Shown here in pieces: positions 36,069-44,930 of a DNA stretch of 64,000 bases (position 1 is its first letter; each line of letters opens with the position of its first letter). A model generated the notes under the pieces. It was not told the origin of the DNA. It did not search any database and saw only the letters and a list, made by a program, of their open reading frames with translations. Source of the stretch: Pseudomonas tolaasii NCPPB 2192 (GTDB taxonomy: Bacteria; Pseudomonadota; Gammaproteobacteria; Pseudomonadales; Pseudomonadaceae); NCBI RefSeq assembly GCF_002813445.1, contig NZ_PHHD01000001.1, positions 5,022,001 to 5,086,000 on the forward strand. Reading direction: 5' to 3'. The translations under genes and the position numbers were made by a program.

Positions 36069-39000
36069 TTACGCCGCCGCTGTAACGAGCTCTCGCACAC
36101 CCTCCAGCGGTGTGCCGACCGGCAAGCCGGTTTCAGGATGCGTGGCATACCACTGTCCTTCGACGTGCAACGCATTGACGCCGATGCCGTTGATAAGCCC
36201 GCTAAAGGTTCCTCGACTCTGTTGGCCGCCCACGTCAGCATTGATCTGCTTGAGCCCCGCTTCCACACCGAGGTAAGTGCGCAGCTTTTCCTCCACGCCT
36301 CCCAGCGCCGTCAACACTGACGATCGGGGCGTCTTGCTCAGAAGCTTGGGCACCACAAACACTCCTTTCGCCCCGAGGGCGAGCAGGTCAGCGCTGCCAT
36401 CCAGTGGATTTAGAAAACCGCTCACAGCCGCCACGCCTTTTTCCAAAACACGAAAGACTTTCGAGCCGAACGGGGCCACCACTTTCGTGGACTTGAGCAA
36501 GGTACTGACGCCGGAACCTGCGCCCCCCACAAAAGCGCCCACCGTGTCGATAATCAGCCCACGAGTGCCCTCAACAATGTTGCCCTTGGCCAGTTCCATG
36601 ATTGCACCGACGAACGGAATCATGCCCAGCAGAATGCCGTCATTTCGCCGCAATACTTCACGTTGTTGCTCCAGCCCCAACGCGCCCCTGGAAGCCGCCA
36701 GCACGGTATCGCGGTGGTGAACAAAATTGCCTTGCATGATCCGGTCGACAATCGCGACGGATCGTTCTGAAGAAAAACTGTCGGGCACAAGGGCCGATGC
36801 GTCGCCCTGTTGCACGGGCGCAACGCCCGTTAGGGTAGCGCCCAGTTTCTCGATGATGACGCCATCGGACTTCACTCCGGGTCTGGGCACTGAATCAGCG
36901 CTGTACGCCGTAAAATCAAACGGCTCTTGCGAACCTTTCTGTAGCTGCGTGACGGAGGGTGCCCAGCGTCCGTAGGTGGTCAGGCCATCCTCGAGTGTGC
37001 CCCCAAGCTTGAGCCTAGCGGGCAGATCCTCGCGTTTCACGATCAGCATCTTGTCCGGGAACACCTCGAAATAACGCACGATCCCCTTGTACTCACTGCG
37101 TACCAGGGTGCCCTTGCGCCCTTTTCGCTCCTCAACCTGCTGGCCCGTCTGCTCCACGGTCGGCACGTTGTCGACCTCGCTGCGCAAGGCAAACAGTTCG
37201 ACATCGCCCCATTCCAGCGCCTGGCGATCTTCCAGGGGCAGATTTGCAAACAGCTGGCGGGTAGTGGTGCTCAAACCCTGCTTGAGGTTAGCCAGGTAGG
37301 TGTCGACTTTTCCAGCCAGCAGCGCTTGTACATCCGGCAGTCGAGCGATCCTGGCATTCAACGCCTTGACGTTTTGGTCGACGGCTGCCTGGTCAGACCT
37401 GCTTAGCTTCGGTTTAGCGCCATAGGGTGTTTTCGGCGCAGGCGGTTGGGGGACCTGCTCGCCCGGTGCCAGCAGCATCCAACGGCCTGCGGTCAGGTCG
37501 CCACTCATGTAGGTCTCAATCAGGGAGCGGGTTCTTGGCTCCGAGAGTTTCATATTACGTCGCTCGTCCGGGTCAGCGATGGACACTCTCAGTGCTTGCA
37601 GCTGTGCAATATTCAAGTCGGGAAATACTGTTTGCAGATAGTCGGTCGCGAGGTCGCGCCGCGTCGGCAACGGTGCCTTGAATGCACTCAGGGCCTGAAT
37701 GAGGTCTCTACGCTGCGCGTCGAAGGCGCCGGCAGCCTGCTGATGCTGCTGCGGTGTGTACAGCCCCCCTGCCGGTTTGGTGTAGAGCCCCTGCATCAGC
37801 CCCCAATCGAGCAATACGTTGACGCCGTAGTTATCCAGCAACGCGGCCTCTTGCGGATTGCGCGCGTCCAGACGGCTGAGTGCCATGACCTGCGCATAGC
37901 GCATCCCGCGAGAACACCCCGCTCCCCCTTGCCGCTCGGCAAAGGTCACTCCCAGACGCAGGTCTGCCCATTCCCTGGAACCTATTCGCAAATTGGCGGG
38001 AACACCCCGGACCAGAAATTCGGGGGCCGCACTGGCCAGGAACAGATGGGCCACCAACGGTGCAGCCTTGGCATCGTTACCGAGTTTGCGCCGCAGGTGC
38101 GCCTCGATATCCTCACGAACCTGGGCCAGCGAACGCCCGGTGTTGGCGGGCGAATAGACGTCATAGCCGGCGACAGTACCCGGTGTCCCGGGAGCTTCGG
38201 GGTCAATCTGCAGCAGGATCGCGGCGATCGCCCACTGCATCAGCTCCTGCGATGAGTAGCCGGTAGTGCCCGATGCCCCCCGAAAGTGCCGGTTGAGTGC
38301 AATGTGCTCCCAAACGGCCTGCGGGCGGGCCCGGCTGAGTGCCTGGCTGATAAAAAACTCCGCCCGATCGCGCAGCTCTTCCGGGGTCTTTGAATCGAGA
38401 ATCCCCCCGGAGAAAAGGTCACGCGAAGGATTTTTGTGATTAGGGTCTACCTGGGTCAACCCAGCCAGATACGCCTTGTCGGCATTGGACAGGACGCCCG
38501 GCGCCCATGGGTTTGAAATCAATTGTGCGTAATTGCCCAAAGCCGGCGCGGGTGGAAGACCAGCATGGAGCCAGCGCAGGACATTGCGCAATTGCGCTGC
38601 AGTCTCGGGCAGTGGCAGGCCAAGCGATTGCAGTACAGCGCTCAGCGAGGCCTCGGTCGCGCCGCCACTGGCGAGCGCTGACGTGCTGCCGATGGGCACC
38701 ATCACCCCGCTGAGCACCAGCACTTCATCGTCGGGCTTGCTACCCAGGAGCGCTTCCAACTGAGTGGCGAGGATCGAGCGCTGGTCAATGCTGTCGACAG
38801 CGGTTCTGGCTGTCTCTATTCGTTTCGCCAACTCTGCTTTGGTGTTCGCCGGCAGCGTGAACCAGTCTGATATGCCCAGCTCGTTGCGCACCCGCCCCAG
38901 GTCGCCATCGTGGGTGGGTGGTTTTACCCCGTACCAGCGCAAAATCATGTTGCGCGAAAACACATCGCTGTCGTCACTGAGGTAGGGCAACCCCTTGCCT

Positions 39001-39518
39001 TCCACATCCAGCGCAGCGGCAGTGGCATTCACCCGCGGGCTGATACGCCACCAGCCGGATGCATCCGTGGCAGTAAACGTCTCCAGGCGTGTGACACCGT
39101 CACGCGTCACGTTGCCGGACACTGAACCGGGTTTAACCACGACAGTGGACATGTCCATGCCTTGCCGGGCGAACCAGGCTCTAGCTTCGGGACTGTTGAT
39201 TGCACTGCGATAGGCGTCAAAGACGGGATAAATGCTGGACCTGTCAGGCACCTGCACGCGCTTGTCCGCCGTTCCGCCCAAAGCCGCCCCGCGCATGGCG
39301 TCTTGCAACTCGCGGTCGCCCAGTGGTGCCAGGCTATTGCGGCGTGATGATTGAGGGAGAAAGGTCCAGCCGGACCTTTTCTCCTGGTTTGATGCGTCTT
39401 GCGCGGTGCTGCGCCTGACGCGAGCAGCGGATTGCGATGCAGGCGTGTGTGATGCCTGCGGGTCGATAAAGTCCTTTTGATTAAACGTCCTGGAAGCACT
39501 GATGCCGGAAACAGGCAT
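36069..39518 (-). CDS. Very large uncharacterised protein (1149 aa), toxin/effector-like, paralogue of the downstream gene
   Basis: I choose the ATG at 39518 because GGGAG lies 7 nt upstream; a TTG at 39545 would add nine residues. The first 50 residues are very Ser-rich (9 Ser), with Val at position 3 and no acidic residue in the first 12. Shared blocks with the 1273-residue neighbour are WYGVKPP (about 196), TPGTVAGYDVYSPANTGR (about 446), PLVAHLFLASAAPE, RYAQVMALSRLD, RYFEVFPDKM, PFDFTAYSADSVPRPGVKS, and GMIPFVGAIMELAKGN (about 963) with GLIIDTVGAFVGG. The tail reads GQWYATHPETGLPVG. It is the upstream member of a same-strand pair with a 156-bp gap. Function unknown; secretion as an effector or toxin is inference. 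Confidence 0.75.
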   Translation of the reverse strand: MPVSGISASRTFNQKDFIDPQASHTPASQSAARVRRSTAQDASNQEKRSGWTFLPQSSRRNSLAPLGDRELQDAMRGAALGGTADKRVQVPDRSSIYPVFDAYRSAINSPEARAWFARQGMDMSTVVVKPGSVSGNVTRDGVTRLETFTATDASGWWRISPRVNATAAALDVEGKGLPYLSDDSDVFSRNMILRWYGVKPPTHDGDLGRVRNELGISDWFTLPANTKAELAKRIETARTAVDSIDQRSILATQLEALLGSKPDDEVLVLSGVMVPIGSTSALASGGATEASLSAVLQSLGLPLPETAAQLRNVLRWLHAGLPPAPALGNYAQLISNPWAPGVLSNADKAYLAGLTQVDPNHKNPSRDLFSGGILDSKTPEELRDRAEFFISQALSRARPQAVWEHIALNRHFRGASGTTGYSSQELMQWAIAAILLQIDPEAPGTPGTVAGYDVYSPANTGRSLAQVREDIEAHLRRKLGNDAKAAPLVAHLFLASAAPEFLVRGVPANLRIGSREWADLRLGVTFAERQGGAGCSRGMRYAQVMALSRLDARNPQEAALLDNYGVNVLLDWGLMQGLYTKPAGGLYTPQQHQQAAGAFDAQRRDLIQALSAFKAPLPTRRDLATDYLQTVFPDLNIAQLQALRVSIADPDERRNMKLSEPRTRSLIETYMSGDLTAGRWMLLAPGEQVPQPPAPKTPYGAKPKLSRSDQAAVDQNVKALNARIARLPDVQALLAGKVDTYLANLKQGLSTTTRQLFANLPLEDRQALEWGDVELFALRSEVDNVPTVEQTGQQVEERKGRKGTLVRSEYKGIVRYFEVFPDKMLIVKREDLPARLKLGGTLEDGLTTYGRWAPSVTQLQKGSQEPFDFTAYSADSVPRPGVKSDGVIIEKLGATLTGVAPVQQGDASALVPDSFSSERSVAIVDRIMQGNFVHHRDTVLAASRGALGLEQQREVLRRNDGILLGMIPFVGAIMELAKGNIVEGTRGLIIDTVGAFVGGAGSGVSTLLKSTKVVAPFGSKVFRVLEKGVAAVSGFLNPLDGSADLLALGAKGVFVVPKLLSKTPRSSVLTALGGVEEKLRTYLGVEAGLKQINADVGGQQSRGTFSGLINGIGVNALHVEGQWYATHPETGLPVGTPLEGVRELVTAAA

Positions 39519-39590
39519 GACGACTCTCCCACTGAGTTTGGACAATTAAAGCAACGGCTTTGCACGGCAAAGCAGCCAGGACAACCTTAA

Positions 39591-39611
39591 GCCGCCGTTT
39601 TTGACGGCGGC
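39591..39611. other. GC-rich hairpin upstream of the 1149-aa gene
   Basis: GCCGCCGT (39591-39598) and ACGGCGGC (39604-39611) form an 8-bp stem with a 5-nt loop. It lies about 75 bp before the leftward start and about 75 bp after the start side of pssA's 3' end. No T-tract follows on either strand, so it may be a 5'-UTR structure rather than a terminator. Confidence 0.35.
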
Positions 39612-39683
39612 GTAGGGAATATCCCAAGCCTTAAAAGCCAGCGCCCGGTGCAGGCACGGTCTCAGATGGGCACAACGTGATGA

Positions 39684-41027
39684 TTAAAGAATGCGATACA
39701 GCAGGCGCTCAATCCGCACACGGCTGACACGGCGCAGGAACTTGCCGACCGCCGGCGGATAGTCCACCAGTGACTGCAACTGCTGGTAACCCTCGATACG
39801 GCAGGTGTGCTCGAAAATGTGTGCCAGCTCGGTACGCCGTGGTCCCAACCATTCGCCCTGAGGGTCATCGATCAGCAGGCCGTTTTCCAGATCCAGCCGG
39901 AACGCTCGCGGGTTGAGGTTGTTGCCCGTGAGCAAGGTGTAACGCTGGTCAATCCACATGCCTTTGAGGTGATAGGAATTGTCGCCATCGCGCCACAGGT
40001 GCAGGTTCAGTTGGCCGCTGTCGATTGCCGGCTGATGCCGTTTGGCGAAACGGCGCAGGCTGATTTCATACAGATACGGCAGTGCCGAGATCACCTTGAA
40101 CGGTTCGCTCGGCGGAATGTAAAAATCGTTGGCGGTCTTGTCGCCGACAATGATGTCAACCTTCACCCCGCGCGCCAGGGCACGGTTGATTTCCCGCGTC
40201 ACCGGCAATGGCAGGTTGAAATAGGGCGTGCAGATGGTCAGTTGGTGCTGGGCGCTGGCGATCAACTCCAGAACCACCCGGTTGAGCGGGTTGTTCTTGC
40301 CCACGCCGAGCAACGGGCTGACGGACAAGTGGCCATTGGGCAATTGCCCCGCGGTGGTGTCGTAGGCCGCATGTTTGAGTCGGCTGCGCAGGTCGCCGAT
40401 GTCGTTGCGCAGGCTGCGGGTGGTCGGAGGATTTGGCAGGTCAAGGCGATGCACCGCCTTGGAGGCGACGAGCCCGTGCTCGATCAGGTGTTGCATCGAG
40501 TCGGCCAGGGGCTGGCTGTGGACCAGGTGATAACGATCAAAGCGGTATTTATCGAACTTGTGCAGGTACACATTGTTCAGGCTCGCGCCGCTGTACAACA
40601 CGCTGTCATCGATCACAAAGCCCTTGAGGTGCAGCACGCCGAACAGTTCGCGGGTTTGCACCGGCACGCCGTACACCGGGACTTCGCTGCTGTGCGAGGC
40701 AGTCATCGCCTGGTACCAGGCGCTGTTGCCGGGTTGTTTGCCGGCGCCGATCAGGCCGCGCTGGGCGCGCAGCCAGTCGACCACCACCACGATATCCAGT
40801 TCCGGCCGGGCGGCCTTGGCGGCGTGCAAGGCATCGTAAATCTCCTGCCCCGCCTCGTCCTGCTGCAGATACAGCGCGACGATGTAGATGCGCCGCGTGG
40901 CCTGGGGGATTTTCTCCAGCAGGCAACGCCGGAAAGCATCGGCGCCGGGCAACACGTCAATGGCGTCGCTGGAAAGTGGGAAACCGCGCAGTTTGGGCAA
41001 CAGGGAGCGTTTGAAGAACGACGGCAT
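39684..41027 (-). CDS. pssA: CDP-diacylglycerol-serine O-phosphatidyltransferase (PssA, PLD superfamily)
   Basis: A 447-residue enzyme of the gram-negative, PLD-type phosphatidylserine synthase family (E. coli PssA is 451 residues). Two HxK-type catalytic motifs are present: LHLKGFVIDDSVLYSGASLN in the first half and YHLKGMWIDQRYTLLTGNNL in the second. It makes phosphatidylserine, the precursor of phosphatidylethanolamine, at the membrane surface. It is transcribed leftwards, divergent from a TetR-family gene. Confidence 0.92.
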   Translation of the reverse strand: MPSFFKRSLLPKLRGFPLSSDAIDVLPGADAFRRCLLEKIPQATRRIYIVALYLQQDEAGQEIYDALHAAKAARPELDIVVVVDWLRAQRGLIGAGKQPGNSAWYQAMTASHSSEVPVYGVPVQTRELFGVLHLKGFVIDDSVLYSGASLNNVYLHKFDKYRFDRYHLVHSQPLADSMQHLIEHGLVASKAVHRLDLPNPPTTRSLRNDIGDLRSRLKHAAYDTTAGQLPNGHLSVSPLLGVGKNNPLNRVVLELIASAQHQLTICTPYFNLPLPVTREINRALARGVKVDIIVGDKTANDFYIPPSEPFKVISALPYLYEISLRRFAKRHQPAIDSGQLNLHLWRDGDNSYHLKGMWIDQRYTLLTGNNLNPRAFRLDLENGLLIDDPQGEWLGPRRTELAHIFEHTCRIEGYQQLQSLVDYPPAVGKFLRRVSRVRIERLLYRIL

Positions 41028-41126
41028 AAGGCTCGCAAAGGGTCGAATCCGAAGAGGGCCTGAGCTTACACCATGGGGGTGCCGAGGTCTCGCTGTTACA
41101 GATGGAAAAATTTTAATTGACCATGG

Positions 41127-41140
41127 AGAACGACCGTTCT
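41127..41140. promoter_or_regulatory. Palindromic operator of the TetR-family gene (within promoter spacer)
   Basis: AGAACG-AC-CGTTCT is a perfect inverted repeat. It lies exactly between a -35-like TTGACC (41117-41122) and a -10-like TACTGT (41140-41145) separated by 17 bp. This is the usual placement of a TetR-type autoregulatory operator. Confidence 0.55.
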
Positions 41141-41152
41141 ACTGTGTGCCAC

Positions 41153-41716
41153 ATGAACGATATGACCCGTAATGAAACCCGCGACATCATTCTCGACGTC
41201 ACTGAAAAGTTGATCTACCGCCACGGCATCGCCGCCACCGGCATGGACTTTCTGGTGAAAACCGCTGGTGTGTCGCGCAAAAGTATTTATCGCTATTTCG
41301 CCAATAAGGACGAACTGGTGATCGCTGCCCTGCAACGCCGTGATGAACGCTGGATGCAGTGGCTGCGCACCGAAGTGGAACGCAGCGAAGGCAGCGGCGA
41401 ACGTCTGTTGGCGCTATTCGGCGCACTGAAAAGCTGGTTCGGCTCGGCGGACTTTCGCGGCTGTGCCTTTATCAACACCAGCGGTGAAACCGGCGACGCA
41501 CAAGACCCGGTGCGCCTGCTGGCCAAGGCGCACAAACAGAAACTTTTCGAGTACGCACTCGAACTGTGTGAAGCACATGGCACCCCCGACCCGCACCGGC
41601 AGGCCGCGCAACTGCTGATCCTGATCGATGGCGCCATTACCGTTGCCCTGGTGATGGGCGATTCAACTGCGGCCGATGATGCGCAATGCATGGCGCGAAC
41701 GTTATTGGGACTTTGA
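41153..41716 (+). CDS. TetR/AcrR-family transcriptional regulator
   Basis: A 187-residue regulator. The N-terminal HTH reads GIAATGMDFLVKTAGVSRKS followed by IYRYFANKDELVIAAL. The ligand domain contains RGCAFINTSGETGDAQDPVR, a pattern seen in TetR regulators of small redox or hydrolase genes. I take the ATG at 41153: earlier ATG/TTG codons (41123, 41117) overlap the apparent promoter and operator, and the mRNA may be leaderless. A third ATG is at 41162. It precedes and probably controls the DUF1348 gene 54 bp downstream. Confidence 0.88.
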   Translation: MNDMTRNETRDIILDVTEKLIYRHGIAATGMDFLVKTAGVSRKSIYRYFANKDELVIAALQRRDERWMQWLRTEVERSEGSGERLLALFGALKSWFGSADFRGCAFINTSGETGDAQDPVRLLAKAHKQKLFEYALELCEAHGTPDPHRQAAQLLILIDGAITVALVMGDSTAADDAQCMARTLLGL

Positions 41717-41770
41717 ACGCCTTCAACTTGCAACCTTCGATTCAACCTTATTGTGTTAAGGAGCTGCCGA

Positions 41771-42250
41771 ATGACCTCGACAAACGAAACGCGCCCGCCA
41801 CTGCCGCCGTTTACCCGTGAAACGGCCATTGAAAAAGTACGCCTGGCCGAAGATGGCTGGAATTCCCGTGACCCGCAGCGGGTTTCACTGGCTTATACCC
41901 TGGACACGCAATGGCGCAACCGCGCCGAGTTCGTGCGTAGCCGCGAGGAAGCCAAGGGTTTTCTCACGCGCAAATGGGCAAAGGAACTGGATTACCGGCT
42001 GATCAAGGAACTGTGGGCATTCACCGACAACCGGATTGCCGTGCGCTATGCCTATGAGTGGCACGACGACTCGGGCAATTGGTTCCGCTCCTACGGTAAC
42101 GAGAACTGGGAGTTTGACGAGAATGGCCTGATGGCCAACCGCTTTGCCTGCATCAACGATCTGCCGATCAAGGAAAGTGAACGCAAGTTCCACTGGCCGC
42201 TGGGGCGGCGCCCGGATGATCATCCGGGGTTGTCCGACTTGGGCCTGTAA
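41771..42250 (+). CDS. DUF1348 / NTF2-like family protein
   Basis: A 159-residue protein of the SnoaL/NTF2-like fold group (DUF1348). Typical pieces are AEDGWNSRDPQRVSLAYT, QWRNRAEFVRSREEAKGFL, WAKELDYRLIKELWAFTDNR, VRYAYEWHDDSGNWFRSYGN and LPIKESERKFHWPLGRRPDD. The ATG has AAGGAG 7 nt upstream. Members are small cytoplasmic proteins of unknown activity, often next to TetR regulators, as here. Confidence 0.88.
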   Translation: MTSTNETRPPLPPFTRETAIEKVRLAEDGWNSRDPQRVSLAYTLDTQWRNRAEFVRSREEAKGFLTRKWAKELDYRLIKELWAFTDNRIAVRYAYEWHDDSGNWFRSYGNENWEFDENGLMANRFACINDLPIKESERKFHWPLGRRPDDHPGLSDLGL

Positions 42251-42268
42251 GCGCGACACGATTAACCT

Positions 42269-42391
42269 GTGGGAGCTGGCTTGCCGTGGCGAGGGAGCTT
42301 GCTCCCGCGGACTGCGCAGCAGTCTTCGGCTTTTTTTTGGGGGCGCTGCGCACCCCAGCGCAAGCAAGCTTGCTCGCCACAACGAGTGCTC
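42269..42391. repeat. REP pair between convergent genes
   Basis: GTGGGAGCTGGCTTGCC begins near 42270, followed by GCGAGGGAGCTTGCTCCCGC (a hairpin). An inverse unit (AAGCTTGCTCGCCACAAC) ends the stretch. In between, a run of T (TTTTTTTT near 42332) follows a GCAGTCTTCGGC stretch and could terminate the rightward transcript. Confidence 0.75.
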
Positions 42392-42412
42392 TCACCACAG
42401 TAACCCAGTTGT

Positions 42413-43570
42413 TCAGTCCTGATTCAGCCCCACCCTGTACAGCACACCCTTGTCTTCATCCGTCAGCACATACAGATAACCGTCCGGGCCTTGGCGCACG
42501 TCCCGTATCCGTGCCTTCAAGTCGCCCAGTAAGCGTTCTTCATGGATCACCTTGTCGCCGTCGAACTGCAGGCGAATCAGCTCCTGGCTGGCCAAGGCAC
42601 CGATAAACAGGTTGTGCTGCCACGGTTTGAAGCGGTCGGCGTCATAAAACGCCATGCCGCTGATGCCCGGGGACTTTTCCCAGACGTGATGGGGCGCCAC
42701 TGTGCCTTCCACCTCTTTGCCCTTGGCTTCCGGGATTGGCGTCAAGGAATAATTGATGCCGTGGGTGGCAAGCGGCCAGCCGTAGTTTTTGCCGCGCTCG
42801 ATGATATTGATTTCATCGCCGCCTCGCGGGCCATGCTCATGCTCCCAGATCGTGCCACTCCATGGGTTCAGCGCCAGGCCTTGGGGGTTACGCTGGCCGT
42901 AGGACCAGATCTCGGGGCGCACGCCCGGCTGGCCGACAAAGGGGTTGTCATCCGGCACGCGACCGTCGGGGAAGATCCGCACCACCTTGCCTTGCAGCTT
43001 GTCCAGGTCCTGAGCCGTCGGGCGGTCGTTGTTTTCACCCAGGGTCACGAACAGGTAACCGTCACGGTCGAACGCCAGGCGTGAGCCGAAATGGTTGCCG
43101 GTGGAAAGCTTGGGTTCCTGACGCAGGATAACCTTGAAGTCGTTCAAACCACTCAAGTCATCGGCCAATCGTCCACGGCCCACGGCGGTCCCGGCGGTGC
43201 CCCCCTTGCCGCCGCCCTCAGCGTACGACAGGTAAACCATGCGGTCCTGTTTGAAGTCGGGTGACAGCACCACATCGAGTAAGCCGCCCTGCCCTTTGGC
43301 CCACACGTCAGGCACACCGGTCAGCGGCGCCGACAGTTTGCCGTCCGGGCTGACAAAGCGCAGGTGGCCCGGGCGCTCGGTCACCAGAAACCCTTGCTTA
43401 TCCGGCAGAAACGCTACCGCCCAAGGGTGATCCAGGCCTTTGGCAATGGGCGTGGCAGAGATGCTGCCTTGCTCGCTGGGAAACTGTTGGGCATCAACGG
43501 CATACGCCGCCGACAAGGGAAGCATGACAGAGGCGCAAATGGCAGCTAACAGGGTTTTGCGTGCAAACAT
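42413..43570 (-). CDS. PQQ-dependent aldose sugar dehydrogenase (soluble Gdh/YliI family)
   Basis: A 385-residue periplasmic enzyme with a signal peptide (residues 1-24, ending SAAYA). Beta-propeller landmarks of soluble PQQ sugar dehydrogenases are present: LDHPWAVAFLPDKQGFLVTE, GQGGLLDVVLSPDF, STGNHFGSRLAFDRDGYLFV (catalytic-region His), SYGQRNPQGLALNP, WEHEHGPRGGDEINI and GKNYGWPLATHG. It oxidises aldose sugars using PQQ and calcium. It starts 12 bp after the stop of a small secreted-protein gene, so the two form an operon. Confidence 0.92.
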   Translation of the reverse strand: MFARKTLLAAICASVMLPLSAAYAVDAQQFPSEQGSISATPIAKGLDHPWAVAFLPDKQGFLVTERPGHLRFVSPDGKLSAPLTGVPDVWAKGQGGLLDVVLSPDFKQDRMVYLSYAEGGGKGGTAGTAVGRGRLADDLSGLNDFKVILRQEPKLSTGNHFGSRLAFDRDGYLFVTLGENNDRPTAQDLDKLQGKVVRIFPDGRVPDDNPFVGQPGVRPEIWSYGQRNPQGLALNPWSGTIWEHEHGPRGGDEINIIERGKNYGWPLATHGINYSLTPIPEAKGKEVEGTVAPHHVWEKSPGISGMAFYDADRFKPWQHNLFIGALASQELIRLQFDGDKVIHEERLLGDLKARIRDVRQGPDGYLYVLTDEDKGVLYRVGLNQD

Positions 43571-43582
43571 AAGGCAGAGTCC

Positions 43583-43897
43583 TTACCGGCGATTGCCGTT
43601 GGCATCATAGGTGGGAGCTTTGGTTTCAGTCGCGGGGCGGCTGGGCGCCGTATCACGTTTGGGATAACGATTGCCGATACCGCCGTTTTCCAGCGTCGGC
43701 GGCGGGCTGGTCGGGCCGATCTGAACCCCGCGAGTGGCCGGGGCATTGGGCTGAGTGCCCTGCATGCTGTTGGGGTTGGCCCGGTGGATAGGGCTGTTAT
43801 TGGCATCGCTACGACCAGGCAGGCTTTGCGCCTGGGCCAATGGAACGAGCACCAGAGCCAATGCCAGCACTGCAACGTGACGCACACAGCTTTTCAT
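43583..43897 (-). CDS. Small secreted Asn/Pro-rich protein of unknown function
   Basis: A 104-residue protein from the ATG at 43897 (GAGAGG upstream); the frame to 43912 adds five residues. A clear signal peptide (ending LAQAQ, residues about 1-24) leads into a low-complexity mature part rich in Asn, Pro, Gly and Thr with no Cys. It precedes the PQQ-dependent dehydrogenase gene by 12 bp. I do not recognise the family. Confidence 0.75.
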   Translation of the reverse strand: MKSCVRHVAVLALALVLVPLAQAQSLPGRSDANNSPIHRANPNSMQGTQPNAPATRGVQIGPTSPPPTLENGGIGNRYPKRDTAPSRPATETKAPTYDANGNRR

Positions 43898-44081
43898 TAC
43901 AAAACCTCTCAAGGACAGGTCATACGTAGGTTCGATAACACGCTACGCCTTGGGTTCGGCCTGCGACACTAAAAAGTTTCTCATCAGGTGTAACACAATC
44001 TGTCCGCGCATCTGCCAGTCGAAACTTTTGCCCGCACCTGCGAGTCACCAGAACACAGGCTCTTCTCAAGGAAACGAACCT

Positions 44082-44915
44082 ATGCCGCGGGCAATCTGGA
44101 AAGGCGCGATCAGCTTCGGCTTGGTCCATATCCCGGTTTCACTGGTTTCGGCGACCTCTTCCCAAGGCGTCGATTTTGACTGGCTGGACAAGCGCAGCAT
44201 GGACCCGGTGGGCTACAAGCGGGTCAACAAGAAGACCGGCAAGGAAGTCACCAAAGACAATATCGTCAAGGGCGTCGCTTTTGAGAAAGGTCGTTACGTG
44301 GTGCTCAGTGAAGAGGAAATTCGCTCGGCGCATCCCAAATCGACCCAGACCATCGAGATCATCGCGTTTGTGGAAAGCGACCAGATTCCGCTGCAAAACA
44401 TCGACACGCCCTATTTTCTCGCCCCGGACAAACGTGGCGGCAAGGTTTACGCCCTGCTGCGCGAAACCCTGAAGAAAACCCGCAAGGTCGCCCTGGCCAA
44501 TGTGGTGCTGCACACCAAACAACATCTCGCGGCGCTCATGCCACTGGAATCGGCACTGGTGCTGGTGATGCTGCGCTGGCCCGCCGAAGTGCGCAGCCTG
44601 GATGAACTGGAGCTGAGTGCCGACGTCACCAAGCCTTCCCTCGCCAAAGGCGAACTCGACATGGCGAAACGGCTCGTCGACGACATGAGCGCCGACTGGC
44701 AACCCGAGGATTACCGCGACAGCTTTCAGGAAAAGATCATGGCGCTGGTGAAGAAAAAGGCCAAGGCCGGCAAGATCAAGGACGTGGAAACCACCCGAGA
44801 CAGCGACGAGCGCAAGTCGGCCGACGTTATCGACCTGACCGAACTGCTCAAGCGCAGCCTGGCCGGCAAGCCTGCCAAGAAACCGGTCGCGAAGAAATCC
44901 ACCAAAGCCTCCTGA
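44082..44915 (+). CDS. ku: Ku DNA end-binding protein (bacterial NHEJ)
   Basis: A 277-residue homodimeric Ku. The ATG at 44082 (AAGGAA upstream) gives the standard opening MPRAIWKGAISFGLVHIPVS. Core beta-barrel motifs include KRVNKKTGKEVTKDNIVKGV, IETPYFLAP-like NIDTPYFLAPDKRGGKVYAL and LMPLESALVLVMLRWPAEVR. A Lys-rich C-terminal tail (about 20 residues) fits the DNA-binding tails of bacterial Ku. It binds double-strand ends and recruits LigD, encoded 15 bp downstream. Confidence 0.95.
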   Translation: MPRAIWKGAISFGLVHIPVSLVSATSSQGVDFDWLDKRSMDPVGYKRVNKKTGKEVTKDNIVKGVAFEKGRYVVLSEEEIRSAHPKSTQTIEIIAFVESDQIPLQNIDTPYFLAPDKRGGKVYALLRETLKKTRKVALANVVLHTKQHLAALMPLESALVLVMLRWPAEVRSLDELELSADVTKPSLAKGELDMAKRLVDDMSADWQPEDYRDSFQEKIMALVKKKAKAGKIKDVETTRDSDERKSADVIDLTELLKRSLAGKPAKKPVAKKSTKAS

Positions 44916-44930
44916 GTCGGGGAATCTCCA

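Noticed and set aside
32091..39518. Prophage or mobile element origin of the giant gene pair
   Set aside because: No integrase, transposase, tRNA-attachment repeat or phage gene borders the pair.
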